A stretch of 64,000 nt of DNA, taken from the NCBI GenBank assembly GCA_049323655.1, contig JBMONO010000017.1, positions 31,777-95,776 of the forward strand. The letters are read 5' to 3'. The notes below the pieces were generated by a model. That model had not been told where the DNA came from. It did no database searches and saw only the letters and a list, made by a program, of their open reading frames with translations. Source of the DNA: DB1 sp049323655. Its GTDB lineage: Bacteria > Desulfobacterota > Desulfobulbia > Desulfobulbales > SURF-16. Of the stretch, positions 42,239 through 50,847 are shown one piece after another; position 1 is the first letter of the stretch; every line of letters begins with the position of its first letter. Position numbers and translations under genes: made by a program.

Positions 42239-43645
42239 ATGCAACGGGAAACCATCAACAAACTGCGGTCCATCGTCGGCGCCGAACACCTGACCACCCT
42301 TCGCGAGGATCTGCTCTGCTACTCGTACGACGGCACCGGCCGGGAATTCCTGCCGGAGGCAGTCGCCTTTCCCAACACCCCGGAGGAGATCAGCGCCATC
42401 ATGAAGCTCGCCAATACCACCCCTTTTCCGGTGGTGGCGCGCGGCGCCGGCAGCGGCATGACCGGCGGGGCCTTAGCGGTTGCCGGCGGCCTGGTTCTTG
42501 CCATGAACCGGCTCAACCGCATCCTGGAGATCGACGAAAAAAATCAGGTGGCGATCGTTGAACCGGGAGTCATCACCGGCGTCTTTCAGCAGACCCTGCA
42601 GTCCCGCGGCCTCTTTTACCCCCCCGATCCGGCCAGCCTCTCCTTCTGCACCATGGGCGGCAATGTCGCCGAATGCGCCGGCGGGCCGAGTGCGGTCAAA
42701 TACGGGGTGACCCGCGATTATCTGCTCGGCCTCGAGGTCGTCCTGCCAAACGGCGCCATCATTTCCACCGGGGTTCGAACCGCAAAGGGGGTAGTCGGTT
42801 ATGATCTGACCCGCCTCCTTGCCGGTTCGGAGGGGACACTCGGCATCATCACCAAGATCATCGTCCGACTGCTTCCTCTTCCTGCCGCTAAACGCACCTT
42901 CCTCGTCCTCTGCCGCGACATCCATCACGCCACCACCCTGGTGGCCGATATCCTGGCACAACACCGGCCATGCACCCTGGAATACATGGACCGCACCGCC
43001 ATTGCCATTGTCCGGAACAAACTTCCCTTTTCCCTGCCGACGGCAACCGAAGCACTGCTGCTGGTTGAGGTCGATGGCGACGAGGAATGCGTCGCCGCCC
43101 AGTCGCGCCGCCTCGGCCACTTTCTTAACACGCGCCCGGAAATCCTCGCAGTGCAGGAGGCGGCAACCCGGGACGAGGCTACGGCCCTGTGGAGCGCTCG
43201 CCGCGCGGTCTCGCCGGCCGCCTTTACCCTGAAGCCTGACAAGATGAGCGAAGACGTCGTCGTGCCCCGCTCGCGCATTCCGGAACTGGTGGCCTGCACC
43301 GAGAACCTGGCAAGACGCCATGATCTTGTCATCTTCACCTTTGGCCACGCCGGCGACGGCAACATCCACGTCAACATCATGCTCGACAAAAAAAACGAGG
43401 GGGAAAAGAAACGAAGCGAACAGGCAAAGCGGGAGCTGTTCACCAGGGTGCTGGAGCTGGGCGGCACCCTGTCCGGCGAACATGGGGTCGGCATCACCAA
43501 GGCGGAGTTTCTCCCAATGGAAATCAGCCCGGCGAGCATGGCGATCATGGCGGGAATCAAGCGGCTGTTCGATCCGGGCAACATCCTTAATCCCGGCAAA
43601 ATCTTTCCGCGCCCAGTCCCGAGCGAGCACCAAAATACCATTTGA
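42239..43645 (+). CDS. FAD-linked oxidase, GlcD/D-lactate dehydrogenase family
   Basis: 468 residues. FAD-binding PCMH domain ~35-215 (PVVARGAGSGMTGGALAV; TMGGNVAECAGGPSAVKYG; GYDLTRLLAGSEGTLGIIT), then the FAD-oxidase C domain with VFTFGHAGDGNIHVNI (IFTFGHAGDGNIHVN) and LSGEHGVGITKAEFL. Oxidises glycolate or D-lactate, electrons usually passed to an iron-sulfur GlcF-type protein, which is not adjacent. Specificity cannot be told. Confidence 0.93.
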   Translation: MQRETINKLRSIVGAEHLTTLREDLLCYSYDGTGREFLPEAVAFPNTPEEISAIMKLANTTPFPVVARGAGSGMTGGALAVAGGLVLAMNRLNRILEIDEKNQVAIVEPGVITGVFQQTLQSRGLFYPPDPASLSFCTMGGNVAECAGGPSAVKYGVTRDYLLGLEVVLPNGAIISTGVRTAKGVVGYDLTRLLAGSEGTLGIITKIIVRLLPLPAAKRTFLVLCRDIHHATTLVADILAQHRPCTLEYMDRTAIAIVRNKLPFSLPTATEALLLVEVDGDEECVAAQSRRLGHFLNTRPEILAVQEAATRDEATALWSARRAVSPAAFTLKPDKMSEDVVVPRSRIPELVACTENLARRHDLVIFTFGHAGDGNIHVNIMLDKKNEGEKKRSEQAKRELFTRVLELGGTLSGEHGVGITKAEFLPMEISPASMAIMAGIKRLFDPGNILNPGKIFPRPVPSEHQNTI

Positions 43646-43743
43646 CAAAAGCCATACTCTTCGATTATAGATTTCAGTTTTTAATCCAGCAGGAAGAGAG
43701 TTCCTTTTCACCACAGCACAACATTACTTTTCGGGAGTCATCA

Positions 43744-43941
43744 ATGATCGAAGTCGAGGTCCGCGGGGACATTGAATACGCCATCCGGCAACTGAAGAAA
43801 AAGCTGCAACTTGACGGTATCAAAAAAGAACTGAAACGGCGCGAATATTACGAAAAACCGAGTGTCAAGAAGCGCCGCAAACAGGCCGAGGCCAAGCGCA
43901 AACTCCGCAAGGTCATGTACCGCATCGAACGGGAAGCATGA
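43744..43941 (+). CDS. rpsU: 30S ribosomal protein S21
   Basis: 65 residues, full length. VEVRGDIEYAIRQLKKKLQ ... LKRREYYEKPSVKKRRK is diagnostic. The start at 43744 follows GGGAG; a longer upstream frame is rejected. It precedes the recombinase gene by 19 bases. Confidence 0.97.
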   Translation: MIEVEVRGDIEYAIRQLKKKLQLDGIKKELKRREYYEKPSVKKRRKQAEAKRKLRKVMYRIEREA

Positions 43942-43960
43942 TGCCCTTTTTCCTCGCATC

Positions 43961-44935
43961 ATGAAACGACGGGGAAATCCGCATCACCCACCAAGCAATG
44001 CTCGACTCAACAGGATTCCTGGCGGACTCCCGGCGGAGCTGAAACACCGCCAGGACCTGTTTCTCCATTATCTGGCCGCAGAAAAACGGCTCGCCGACAC
44101 GACAATCCGCTCCTATCAATACGACCTGCAGGCCTTTTTGGGCTATCTTGCCGGCAATTCGCTTGATCTGCCCACCATCAGCGCCCACCACATCAGGGAT
44201 TACCTGGCCCGCTGCCGGACAAAAGGAATCAGCCTGCGCAGCAATGCCCGCCGACTCTCCACCCTGCGCGCCTTCTTCCGCTTTCTCCTGACAGAAAAGC
44301 TGATCGACGCGGATCCGACCACCATCATGGATCCACCGAAAAGCTCGCGCACCCTGCCAGAGGACCTGTCGGTGCAGGAGGTGGACCGCCTGCTGCACAG
44401 CACGGCGGACCAAACAGCCGTCCACCGCCGCAACAGCGCCATGCTGCATCTGCTCTACGCCACCGGCATGCGGGTCACTGAGCTCGTTTCCCTGCCGCTC
44501 ATGGCAGTGAACATGAGCGCCGGTTTTGTCCGGATCATCGGCAAGGGCAGCAAGGAACGGCTCGTCCCTTTCGGCGAAGAGGCCCGGGAAAAAATCGTTC
44601 TCTATTTGCAGCACGGCCGCGGCGAGTTGCTGAACGGCAGAAAAAGTAGCGCCCTGTTCGTCACCTGCCGCGGCAAAGCAATGACGAGAATCCGCTTCTG
44701 GCAGATCATCAGAGAAGCGGCGCAACAGGCCGGCATCAGCAAAAAGATCTCTCCGCACATGCTGCGCCACTCCTTTGCCACCCATCTCCTGGCGCGGGGG
44801 GCGGACCTGCGTTCCGTCCAAATGATGCTGGGTCATGCCGACATCGCCACCACCCAGATCTATACCCATGTGGACACGGAACGACTGCAGGCCGTTCACC
44901 GCCAATTTCACCCGCGCGTGAGAAAGGAAAAATAA
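43961..44935 (+). CDS. XerC/XerD-type tyrosine recombinase
   Basis: 324 residues from ATG at 43961. N-terminal SAM-like core-binding domain (FLHYLAAEKRLADTTIRSYQYDL), then the catalytic domain with ATGMRVTELVSLP (Arg), GKGSKERLVPF (Lys), MLRHSFATHLLARGADLRSVQ (His-x-x-Arg), LGHADIATTQIYTH (His and Tyr). This is the housekeeping Xer type, probably XerD-like, and not part of a phage. It is followed 12 bases later by the nucleotidyltransferase fusion. Confidence 0.92.
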   Translation: MKRRGNPHHPPSNARLNRIPGGLPAELKHRQDLFLHYLAAEKRLADTTIRSYQYDLQAFLGYLAGNSLDLPTISAHHIRDYLARCRTKGISLRSNARRLSTLRAFFRFLLTEKLIDADPTTIMDPPKSSRTLPEDLSVQEVDRLLHSTADQTAVHRRNSAMLHLLYATGMRVTELVSLPLMAVNMSAGFVRIIGKGSKERLVPFGEEAREKIVLYLQHGRGELLNGRKSSALFVTCRGKAMTRIRFWQIIREAAQQAGISKKISPHMLRHSFATHLLARGADLRSVQMMLGHADIATTQIYTHVDTERLQAVHRQFHPRVRKEK

Positions 44936-44947
44936 CCAGAGGCCCGG

Positions 44948-47605
44948 ATGGAAGTCATCACAACCCACCTCAATGCCGATTTCGACAGCATGGCCTCGAT
45001 GGTTGCCGCGAAAAAACTTTACCCTGACGCGGTGCTGGCCTTTTCCGGCTCACAGGAACGCAATCTGCGCAAATTTTTTGTCCAGTCGGTGATGATCTAC
45101 GATTTCCAGCGCCTCAAGAACATCGATCTCACCAAAGTCAGCCGGCTCATCATCGTCGACACCCGGCAGCCCTCCCGCATCGGCGCCTTTGCCCAGTGCC
45201 TCGACAATCCCGGCATCGAAGTCCACCTCTACGATCACCATCCCGATGCGCCGGGCGACCTGAAGGGCGACGTCGAGGTGGTGCGACCGGTGGGCTCCAC
45301 CGCCACCGTCTTTGTCGAGATTTTCCAGCAGCGCAATATCTCCATCACCAGGGAAGAGGCCACCCTGCTCGCCATGGCCGAGTACGAAGACACCGGTTCA
45401 TTTACCTTCAGCACCACCACCCCCGATGATCTGCGTGCCATGGCCTGGTTGCTTTCCTGCGGCGCCGATCTCAACACCGTCACCCAGTACATCACCCAGG
45501 AACTGACGAGCGGCGAGGTGACCCTGCTCAACGAACTGATCAAATCTGCGACCACCTATACTATCCAGTCCATCGACATCACCGTCACCCGCATCGCCTT
45601 TCAGCACTATGTGGATGAATTTTCCCTCATCGTCCGTCGTTTCATGAGCATGGAAAACCTCAACGTGCTCTTTGCTTTGGCCAGCATGGGGGAACGGATC
45701 TACCTCATAGCCCGCAGCCGCATTCCCGAGGTCAACGTCGGCCAGATCGCCCTGGAATTCAACGGCGGCGGCCATGCCTCGGCGGCGGCGGCCACCATCA
45801 GCGACATGACCCTGGTGGAGGCGGAGGAAAAACTCATTCGCCTGCTCCACAAGCACGTACGGCCGGAGAGTACCGCCTGGCAGCTGATGTCGTCGCCGGT
45901 CATTTCCGTCGGCCCGGATGTCACCACCAAGGAGGCCCACGACACCTTGATCCGTTACGGCATCACCATGCTGCCGATCATGCAGGACAAAAAGATGGTG
46001 GGCCTTTTTTCCCGTCGTGATGCCAGCAAGGCGATCTTTCACCATCTCGGCGACCTTCCGGCCAGCGAGTTCATGACCACGGAATTCGCCTCACTGCCGC
46101 CCTCCGCCACCCTGGCTGACATCCAGGAGCTGATCATCGAGCACCGCCAGCGCTTCATCCCCATTGTCGATAACAACGAGCTGATCGGCGTCATCACCCG
46201 CACCGATCTCTTCAATCTGCTGGTCAACAATCCCGCCTATCTGCCCAGCCTGGGCACAACCCAGAGCGAGCCGTCCATCGAGCGCAATCGCAACCTGACC
46301 AATCTGCTTACCCAGTCCCTCAGCCGGGAGATGATTGTTCTGCTGCAGAAAATCGGCGAGGTGGCGGGAAAAAACCGTTTCACCGCCTACGCCGTCGGTG
46401 GTTTTGTCCGCGACCTGCTGCTGCACATCGAAAATCTCGATCTGGACGTGGTCATCGAGGGCGACGGTATCACCTTTGCTAAAATGCTGGCCCAGGAGCT
46501 GGGCGGCACCGTCACCACCCACGTCACCTTCAATACCGCAGTGGTCAAGCTGCCGAACGGCTTCAAAATCGACATCGCCACCGCCCGGCTTGAATATTAT
46601 GAATATCCGGCCGCCATGCCGACGGTGGAACTCAGCTCCATCAAACTTGATCTCTTTCGCCGGGATTTTACCATCAATGCCATGGCGATCCATTTAAACC
46701 CGGACAAGTTCGGCATCCTCGTCGATTTCTTCAACTGCCAGAACGACCTCAAGGATCGCCAGATCCGCATCCTCCATAATCTGAGCTTTGTCGAGGATCC
46801 CACCCGCATCTTCCGGGCCATCCGCCTGGAGCAGCGCATGGGCTTCGTGCTCGGCAAACTGACGGAAAAGCAGCTGAAAACCGCGGTCAAGATGAACCTC
46901 TTTGACCGTAAATTCGGCCGCCGTTATTTTCAGGAAATCAAGCTGATCCTCTCCGAACCAAATCCTCTGCCGGCCATCCAGCGCATGGCCCAGTTCGATC
47001 TGCTCAAATTCCTCCATCCGTCGCTGAAATACGAACCGCGGCTGGCCGAAATCCTGGAAGAGGCGCAACGGGCCCTGGCCTGGCACAAACTCCTGTATCT
47101 CAACGAGAAATGCCGGCAATGGGTGGTTTATCTGCTGGCGCTCACCTCCCGCATCCAGACCAGGGCGCTCTTTGCCTTCTGCAAAAAATTCGAAGTGCCG
47201 GAGCGCTATCAGCAACTGCTGCTACGGGAAAAAATCGAGACCAAACGGATCGTTCGTGTTCTGGAAAGAAGAAGCCATCTTCGAAACAGCGAGATCTACT
47301 GGCTCCTGAAGGGCTTGAGCCACGAGGGACTGCTCTTTCTCCTGTCCGTCTGCCGGAACAAAACCGCCAAACAGGCTGTCTCTTTATATGTGACCCGCCT
47401 GCGCCACATCAAAAACAACCTGCGCGGCATGGATTTGAAAGAAATGGGCTATCCGCCGGGACCGGTCTACCAGACCATGCTCAACCATCTGCTGGAAAAG
47501 ACCCTGGATGGCGAACTATCCGGGCGACAGGACGAAATCGCCTTTCTAGCAAAAGAATACCCCCTGGAAACAGGGGGGACGACATTAGGTGCGACAACAC
47601 CATGA
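44948..47605 (+). CDS. tRNA nucleotidyltransferase/poly(A) polymerase-type enzyme with N-terminal DHH and CBS domains
   Basis: 885 residues. DHH phosphoesterase ~1-300: THLNADFDSMASM, YDHHPDAPG, EYEDTGSFTF, and DHHA1 with FNGGGHASAAAATI. Two CBS domains ~310-430. Nucleotidyltransferase from ~475: AVGGFVRDLLLHIENLDLDVVIEG with the GG and DxD, RRDFTINAMA, DPTRIFRAIRLEQRMGF. In Geobacter-type deltaproteobacteria related fusions are A-adding enzymes that complete CCA ends together with a C-adding partner; by family knowledge this may be A-adding. CBS may sense adenylates. It overlaps the M50 gene by ATGA. Confidence 0.93.
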   Translation: MEVITTHLNADFDSMASMVAAKKLYPDAVLAFSGSQERNLRKFFVQSVMIYDFQRLKNIDLTKVSRLIIVDTRQPSRIGAFAQCLDNPGIEVHLYDHHPDAPGDLKGDVEVVRPVGSTATVFVEIFQQRNISITREEATLLAMAEYEDTGSFTFSTTTPDDLRAMAWLLSCGADLNTVTQYITQELTSGEVTLLNELIKSATTYTIQSIDITVTRIAFQHYVDEFSLIVRRFMSMENLNVLFALASMGERIYLIARSRIPEVNVGQIALEFNGGGHASAAAATISDMTLVEAEEKLIRLLHKHVRPESTAWQLMSSPVISVGPDVTTKEAHDTLIRYGITMLPIMQDKKMVGLFSRRDASKAIFHHLGDLPASEFMTTEFASLPPSATLADIQELIIEHRQRFIPIVDNNELIGVITRTDLFNLLVNNPAYLPSLGTTQSEPSIERNRNLTNLLTQSLSREMIVLLQKIGEVAGKNRFTAYAVGGFVRDLLLHIENLDLDVVIEGDGITFAKMLAQELGGTVTTHVTFNTAVVKLPNGFKIDIATARLEYYEYPAAMPTVELSSIKLDLFRRDFTINAMAIHLNPDKFGILVDFFNCQNDLKDRQIRILHNLSFVEDPTRIFRAIRLEQRMGFVLGKLTEKQLKTAVKMNLFDRKFGRRYFQEIKLILSEPNPLPAIQRMAQFDLLKFLHPSLKYEPRLAEILEEAQRALAWHKLLYLNEKCRQWVVYLLALTSRIQTRALFAFCKKFEVPERYQQLLLREKIETKRIVRVLERRSHLRNSEIYWLLKGLSHEGLLFLLSVCRNKTAKQAVSLYVTRLRHIKNNLRGMDLKEMGYPPGPVYQTMLNHLLEKTLDGELSGRQDEIAFLAKEYPLETGGTTLGATTP

Positions 47606-48216
47606 CCATCCTTCAACAGATCATCATCCTGGCGCCGCCCTTTCTCTTTGCGCTGACCATCCATGAATACAGCCATGGCATGGTTGCCTTTCGGCTGGGA
47701 GACCCGACCGCCCGCGACCTGGGACGACTGACCCTCAATCCGCTCAAGCATCTCGATCCGCTGGGGGTGCTGGCCTTCATCATCATGAAGATCGGCTGGG
47801 CCAAGCCGGTGCCGGTCAACCCCCGCTATTTCCGCAACCCCCTGAAAGACATGATCTGGGTCGCGCTGGCCGGTCCGGCCGCCAATCTGTTCACCGCCAT
47901 CGCCAGCAGCCTGCTTGCTGAGCTGCTGATGCTTTTCGCCCCATTGATCCCGCAGCCGATCCTCTTTCCCCTCTTGCAGATGCTGGGGGCAAGCATCTGG
48001 ATCAATCTCATCCTGGCGGTCTTCAACCTGCTGCCGATCCCGCCGCTGGACGGCAGTAAGGTGCTGATGGGACTCCTCCCGGCCCGCCAGGCCGCGTCCT
48101 ATTCCCGGCTGGAGCCCTTCGGCTTCATCATCCTGCTGGTGCTGTTTTATACCGGCATCCTGCAGAAAATCCTCATGCCGATTATCGGTCTTGCCGAAAG
48201 GATGATCAGCGGTTAA
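47602..48216 (+). CDS. M50-family site-2 intramembrane protease
   Basis: 204 residues, translationally coupled to the preceding gene by ATGA. Several membrane helices carry the metalloprotease motif LTIHEYSHG (HExxH) and the third ligand segment NLLPIPPLDGSK. This is the short PDZ-free type (as in Rv-/TM-like site-2 proteases). Substrates unknown. Confidence 0.93.
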   Translation: MTILQQIIILAPPFLFALTIHEYSHGMVAFRLGDPTARDLGRLTLNPLKHLDPLGVLAFIIMKIGWAKPVPVNPRYFRNPLKDMIWVALAGPAANLFTAIASSLLAELLMLFAPLIPQPILFPLLQMLGASIWINLILAVFNLLPIPPLDGSKVLMGLLPARQAASYSRLEPFGFIILLVLFYTGILQKILMPIIGLAERMISG

Positions 48217-48230
48217 GGCAGCGAAGCCTT

Positions 48231-48356
48231 TCAGCGGAGCGGTGTCCCGGCATAGGCGGCGAGAAACTCGTCCACCAGCACCCGGCGGGCGGGGAGATCA
48301 AGTCGGAAATAAATCGGGCTCAACATCAAGATACTGACTGCCTGTCGCACGGTCAT
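48231..48356 (-). CDS. Small conserved-looking protein, 41 aa
   Basis: ATG at 48354-48356 preceded on the minus strand by a strong AAGGGGGA ribosome site. The product begins MTVRQAVSILMLSPIYFRLD and ends EFLAAYAGTPLR. Short proteins of the pattern MTxRxAVxILMxSPxYxRL occur in related bacteria as I recall; function unknown. Convergent with the M50 gene. Confidence 0.6.
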   Translation of the reverse strand: MTVRQAVSILMLSPIYFRLDLPARRVLVDEFLAAYAGTPLR

Positions 48357-48611
48357 GGCTCTGTCCCCCTTTTTCCTGATACCCGAAGGCATACCGAATA
48401 ATTTAGCAAGATCCGTTCCCACCGACAAAGGCCTACAACATATTGAAACAACAGCCTTTCACAGCGCCACCTGCCGCCACAGCCGCCAAAAGCCGTTTTT
48501 CCGGAAAATTCCGTCCACCTTTCCGGAAAAGCTCTTTTCCGACGCGGCCCTGCCCCTTTGACTTTGGCTTTTATTTTGCAAGGTTTATGGTATGGTAAAA
48601 AAGGGTGACCA
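48357..48611. other. Intergenic region, no gene seen
   Basis: 255 bases between the small minus-strand gene and the next plus-strand gene. It contains several TTTTCCGGAAAA-like palindromic pieces at about 48498-48535 but no assignable promoter. Confidence 0.3.
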
Positions 48612-48878
48612 ATGGACACATACGCGCAGGCACATACCGACATCAGCAGGAAAAGGGCACAGTTGCAGACCTACAAGCTCTACTATGAGAGCAAGATCGC
48701 CTGCCTGAGCAACAGCCGTCTGTCTCCGGCGCTGCACATCCTTGCCTGCAAGGATGCCCCGGTTGATCCCGGCGATCTCCAGTCGAGCTGGCAGCGCTCC
48801 CGCTACATCAAAAAATGCCTCAAATACTACAAAAAAAAATTAAACGACCTGGAAAAAGAGATTAAGAAACTTTCATGA
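48612..48878 (+). CDS. Small uncharacterised protein (88 aa), possibly coiled coil
   Basis: Lys-rich with a helical C-terminus (CLKYYKKKLNDLEKEIKKLS) and N-terminal ISRKRAQLQTYKLYYES. No family recognised. Its stop overlaps the radA start by ATGA, which supports translation. Weak evidence otherwise. Confidence 0.6.
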   Translation: MDTYAQAHTDISRKRAQLQTYKLYYESKIACLSNSRLSPALHILACKDAPVDPGDLQSSWQRSRYIKKCLKYYKKKLNDLEKEIKKLS

Positions 48879-50293
48879 AACAGGGCAAGGCCAAAACCGC
48901 TTTTGCCTGTGAAAACTGCGGCGCCGTCTTCGGCAAATGGTTTGGACAATGCCCGGAATGTCTGGCTTGGGACAGTGTCAAAGAACAGGCTATTTCATCC
49001 GCCACCGCCACGACAGCCGGCTACAGCGGCATCCTCAGCCCGGTGCAACCATTAAGCGCGGTCAACCTTGCCGAGGCACCCCGCATCGCCACCGGCATGA
49101 CAGAACTCGACCGGGTCCTGGGCGGCGGTTTGGTGCCGGGTTCGGTGGTGCTTATCGGCGGCGATCCCGGTATCGGCAAGAGCACCTGCCTCCTGCAGGT
49201 CTGCTGCCTGTTGAGCCGATCCGGCAAGGTATTGTATGTCACCGGCGAGGAATCCCCTCGACAGATCGCCATGCGGGCGGAACGCCTCGGCCTGCCCGGC
49301 GACAATCTGCTGCTGATGACCGAGACCCAGGTGGAAAACATCTGCCTGACCGCGGCCCAGGAAAATCCGCGGGTCATGGTGATCGACTCCATCCAGACCA
49401 TGCAGACCGCCGCCTCCTCCTCTACACCTGGCAGCGTCACCCAGGTCCGTGAATCCGCCGCCCAGCTCACCCAGTTTGCCAAGACCAACAACATCGCCGT
49501 TTTTCTGGTCGGCCATGTCACCAAGTCCGGCGATCTCGCCGGGCCGCGGGTGCTGGAACACATCATCGACGTGGTCTGTTACTTTGAGGGCGGCGGCGAC
49601 AGCCGCTACCGGATGATGCGGGCGGTGAAAAACCGCTACGGCGCCGTCAACGAACTCGGCGTCTTTGCCATGACCGACCGGGGGCTCAAGGAAATCACCA
49701 ACCCCTCCGCCATCTTCCTGAGCCGCGCCGGCCACCCGATGGCGGGCAGCGCGGTGATGGCGCTCTGGGAAGGCAGCCGACCGCTGCTGGTCGAGGTCCA
49801 ATCCCTGGTCGACGAAAGTCATGGCGAAAGTCCGCGCCGCCTCACCGTCGGCATCGACCAGAACAGACTGATCATGCTGCTCGCCGTTCTCCATCGCCAC
49901 GGCGGCATTGCCAGTTATAACCGGGATGTCTTCATTAATGTCGTCGGCGGCGTCAAGGTCAACGAAACGAGCGCCGACCTGGCCCTGCTCCTTGCCATCG
50001 CCTCCAGTATCAGTGACACCCCGCTGCCGGGCGACCTGCTTGTCTTCGGCGAGATCGGCCTGGCCGGCGAAATCCGACCGGTACCGCATGGCCAGGAACG
50101 TCTGAAGGAGGCGGCAAAACATGGATTCTGCCAGGCAATCGTCCCCAAAGCAAACCAGCCGCCCCGCTCAATCCCCGGCATGCAGGTTCTTGCCGTGGAG
50201 AAACTGACCGATGCCCTGCCCGCAGCTATGGCGGCACCACCGCTCAACTCCGAAAAAAAACCGGGAAAAGCCCGCGCAGATGCAGGGCCATAA
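48875..50293 (+). CDS. radA: DNA repair protein RadA
   Basis: 472 residues. Zinc finger CENCGAVFGKWFGQCPEC, RecA-like core with GGDPGIGKSTCLLQVCC (Walker A), VIDSIQTM (Walker B), and the RadA motif VKNRYGAVNELGVF, then the Lon-like domain (NVVGGVKVNETSADLALLLA). It promotes branch migration in recombinational repair. A normal-length, complete gene. Confidence 0.97.
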   Translation: MKQGKAKTAFACENCGAVFGKWFGQCPECLAWDSVKEQAISSATATTAGYSGILSPVQPLSAVNLAEAPRIATGMTELDRVLGGGLVPGSVVLIGGDPGIGKSTCLLQVCCLLSRSGKVLYVTGEESPRQIAMRAERLGLPGDNLLLMTETQVENICLTAAQENPRVMVIDSIQTMQTAASSSTPGSVTQVRESAAQLTQFAKTNNIAVFLVGHVTKSGDLAGPRVLEHIIDVVCYFEGGGDSRYRMMRAVKNRYGAVNELGVFAMTDRGLKEITNPSAIFLSRAGHPMAGSAVMALWEGSRPLLVEVQSLVDESHGESPRRLTVGIDQNRLIMLLAVLHRHGGIASYNRDVFINVVGGVKVNETSADLALLLAIASSISDTPLPGDLLVFGEIGLAGEIRPVPHGQERLKEAAKHGFCQAIVPKANQPPRSIPGMQVLAVEKLTDALPAAMAAPPLNSEKKPGKARADAGP

Positions 50294-50373
50294 AAATCCC
50301 CGGCCCTGTCCGGAAGGGCGATCTAACGTTGACAGGGCAATATCGAGATGGTAAAAAGCAGGGCACACATCGT

Positions 50374-50459
50374 GGAGGAATGGCCGAGTGGTTGAAGGCG
50401 GCGGTCTTGAAAACCGTTGAACGAAAGTTCCGTGGGTTCGAATCCTACTTCCTCCGCCA
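50374..50459 (+). tRNA. tRNA-Ser (anticodon UGA)
   Basis: Acceptor GGAGGAA pairs TTCCTCC, then G and encoded CCA (50457-50459). The anticodon stem GCGGT/ACCGT holds CTTGAAA with TGA. A long variable arm follows, and the T-loop GGTTCGAATC is present. Confidence 0.97.
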
Positions 50460-50474
50460 CCGCCCACAGCGAAC

Positions 50475-50567
50475 GGAGAGATGACCGAGAGGCCGAAGGT
50501 GCTCGCCTGCTAAGCGAGTGTAGGACCAAAAGTTCTACCGAGGGTTCGAATCCCTCTCTCTCCGCCA
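50475..50567 (+). tRNA. tRNA-Ser (anticodon GCU)
   Basis: Acceptor GGAGAGA pairs TCTCTCC with G and CCA (50565-50567). The stem CTCGC/GCGAG holds CTGCTAA with GCT. A long variable arm is present. It is 15 bases after the other tRNA-Ser. Confidence 0.97.
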
Positions 50568-50605
50568 AATCAGCGTCCAGCAAAATCCAAAACCACCCAG
50601 AAACC

Positions 50606-50636
50606 CGCTGCCGACAAAGGAAAGCGGTTTTTTGTT
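50606..50636 (+). terminator. Candidate terminator after the tRNA-Ser pair
   Basis: CCCGCT ... AGCGG followed by TTTTTTG, a short stem with T-run. Confidence 0.5.
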
Positions 50637-50847
50637 CCTCGAACAGTCCAAAGAAATCCATTGTTATCTACCGTTAAACGTGTAAAACATCGGGTAGAGA
50701 TATGAGGATTTACCCGTCTACCCGCTAGCCGTTCACCCCCTCCTTGATCTCTTTTCTTCTCCTCCTGCTTTGCAAATCGCTTTGTCCGGGGTATAAAGAG
50801 GCAGACCGGCCTGACCCTCCACTTTTCACCTCGAACAACCACATACT

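Noticed and set aside
43961..44935. Recombinase as phage integrase
   Set aside because: It is in a housekeeping gene string and of Xer type.
50374..50567. tRNA genes as an integration site
   Set aside because: No integrase or duplicated tRNA 3' end follows; both tRNAs are intact.
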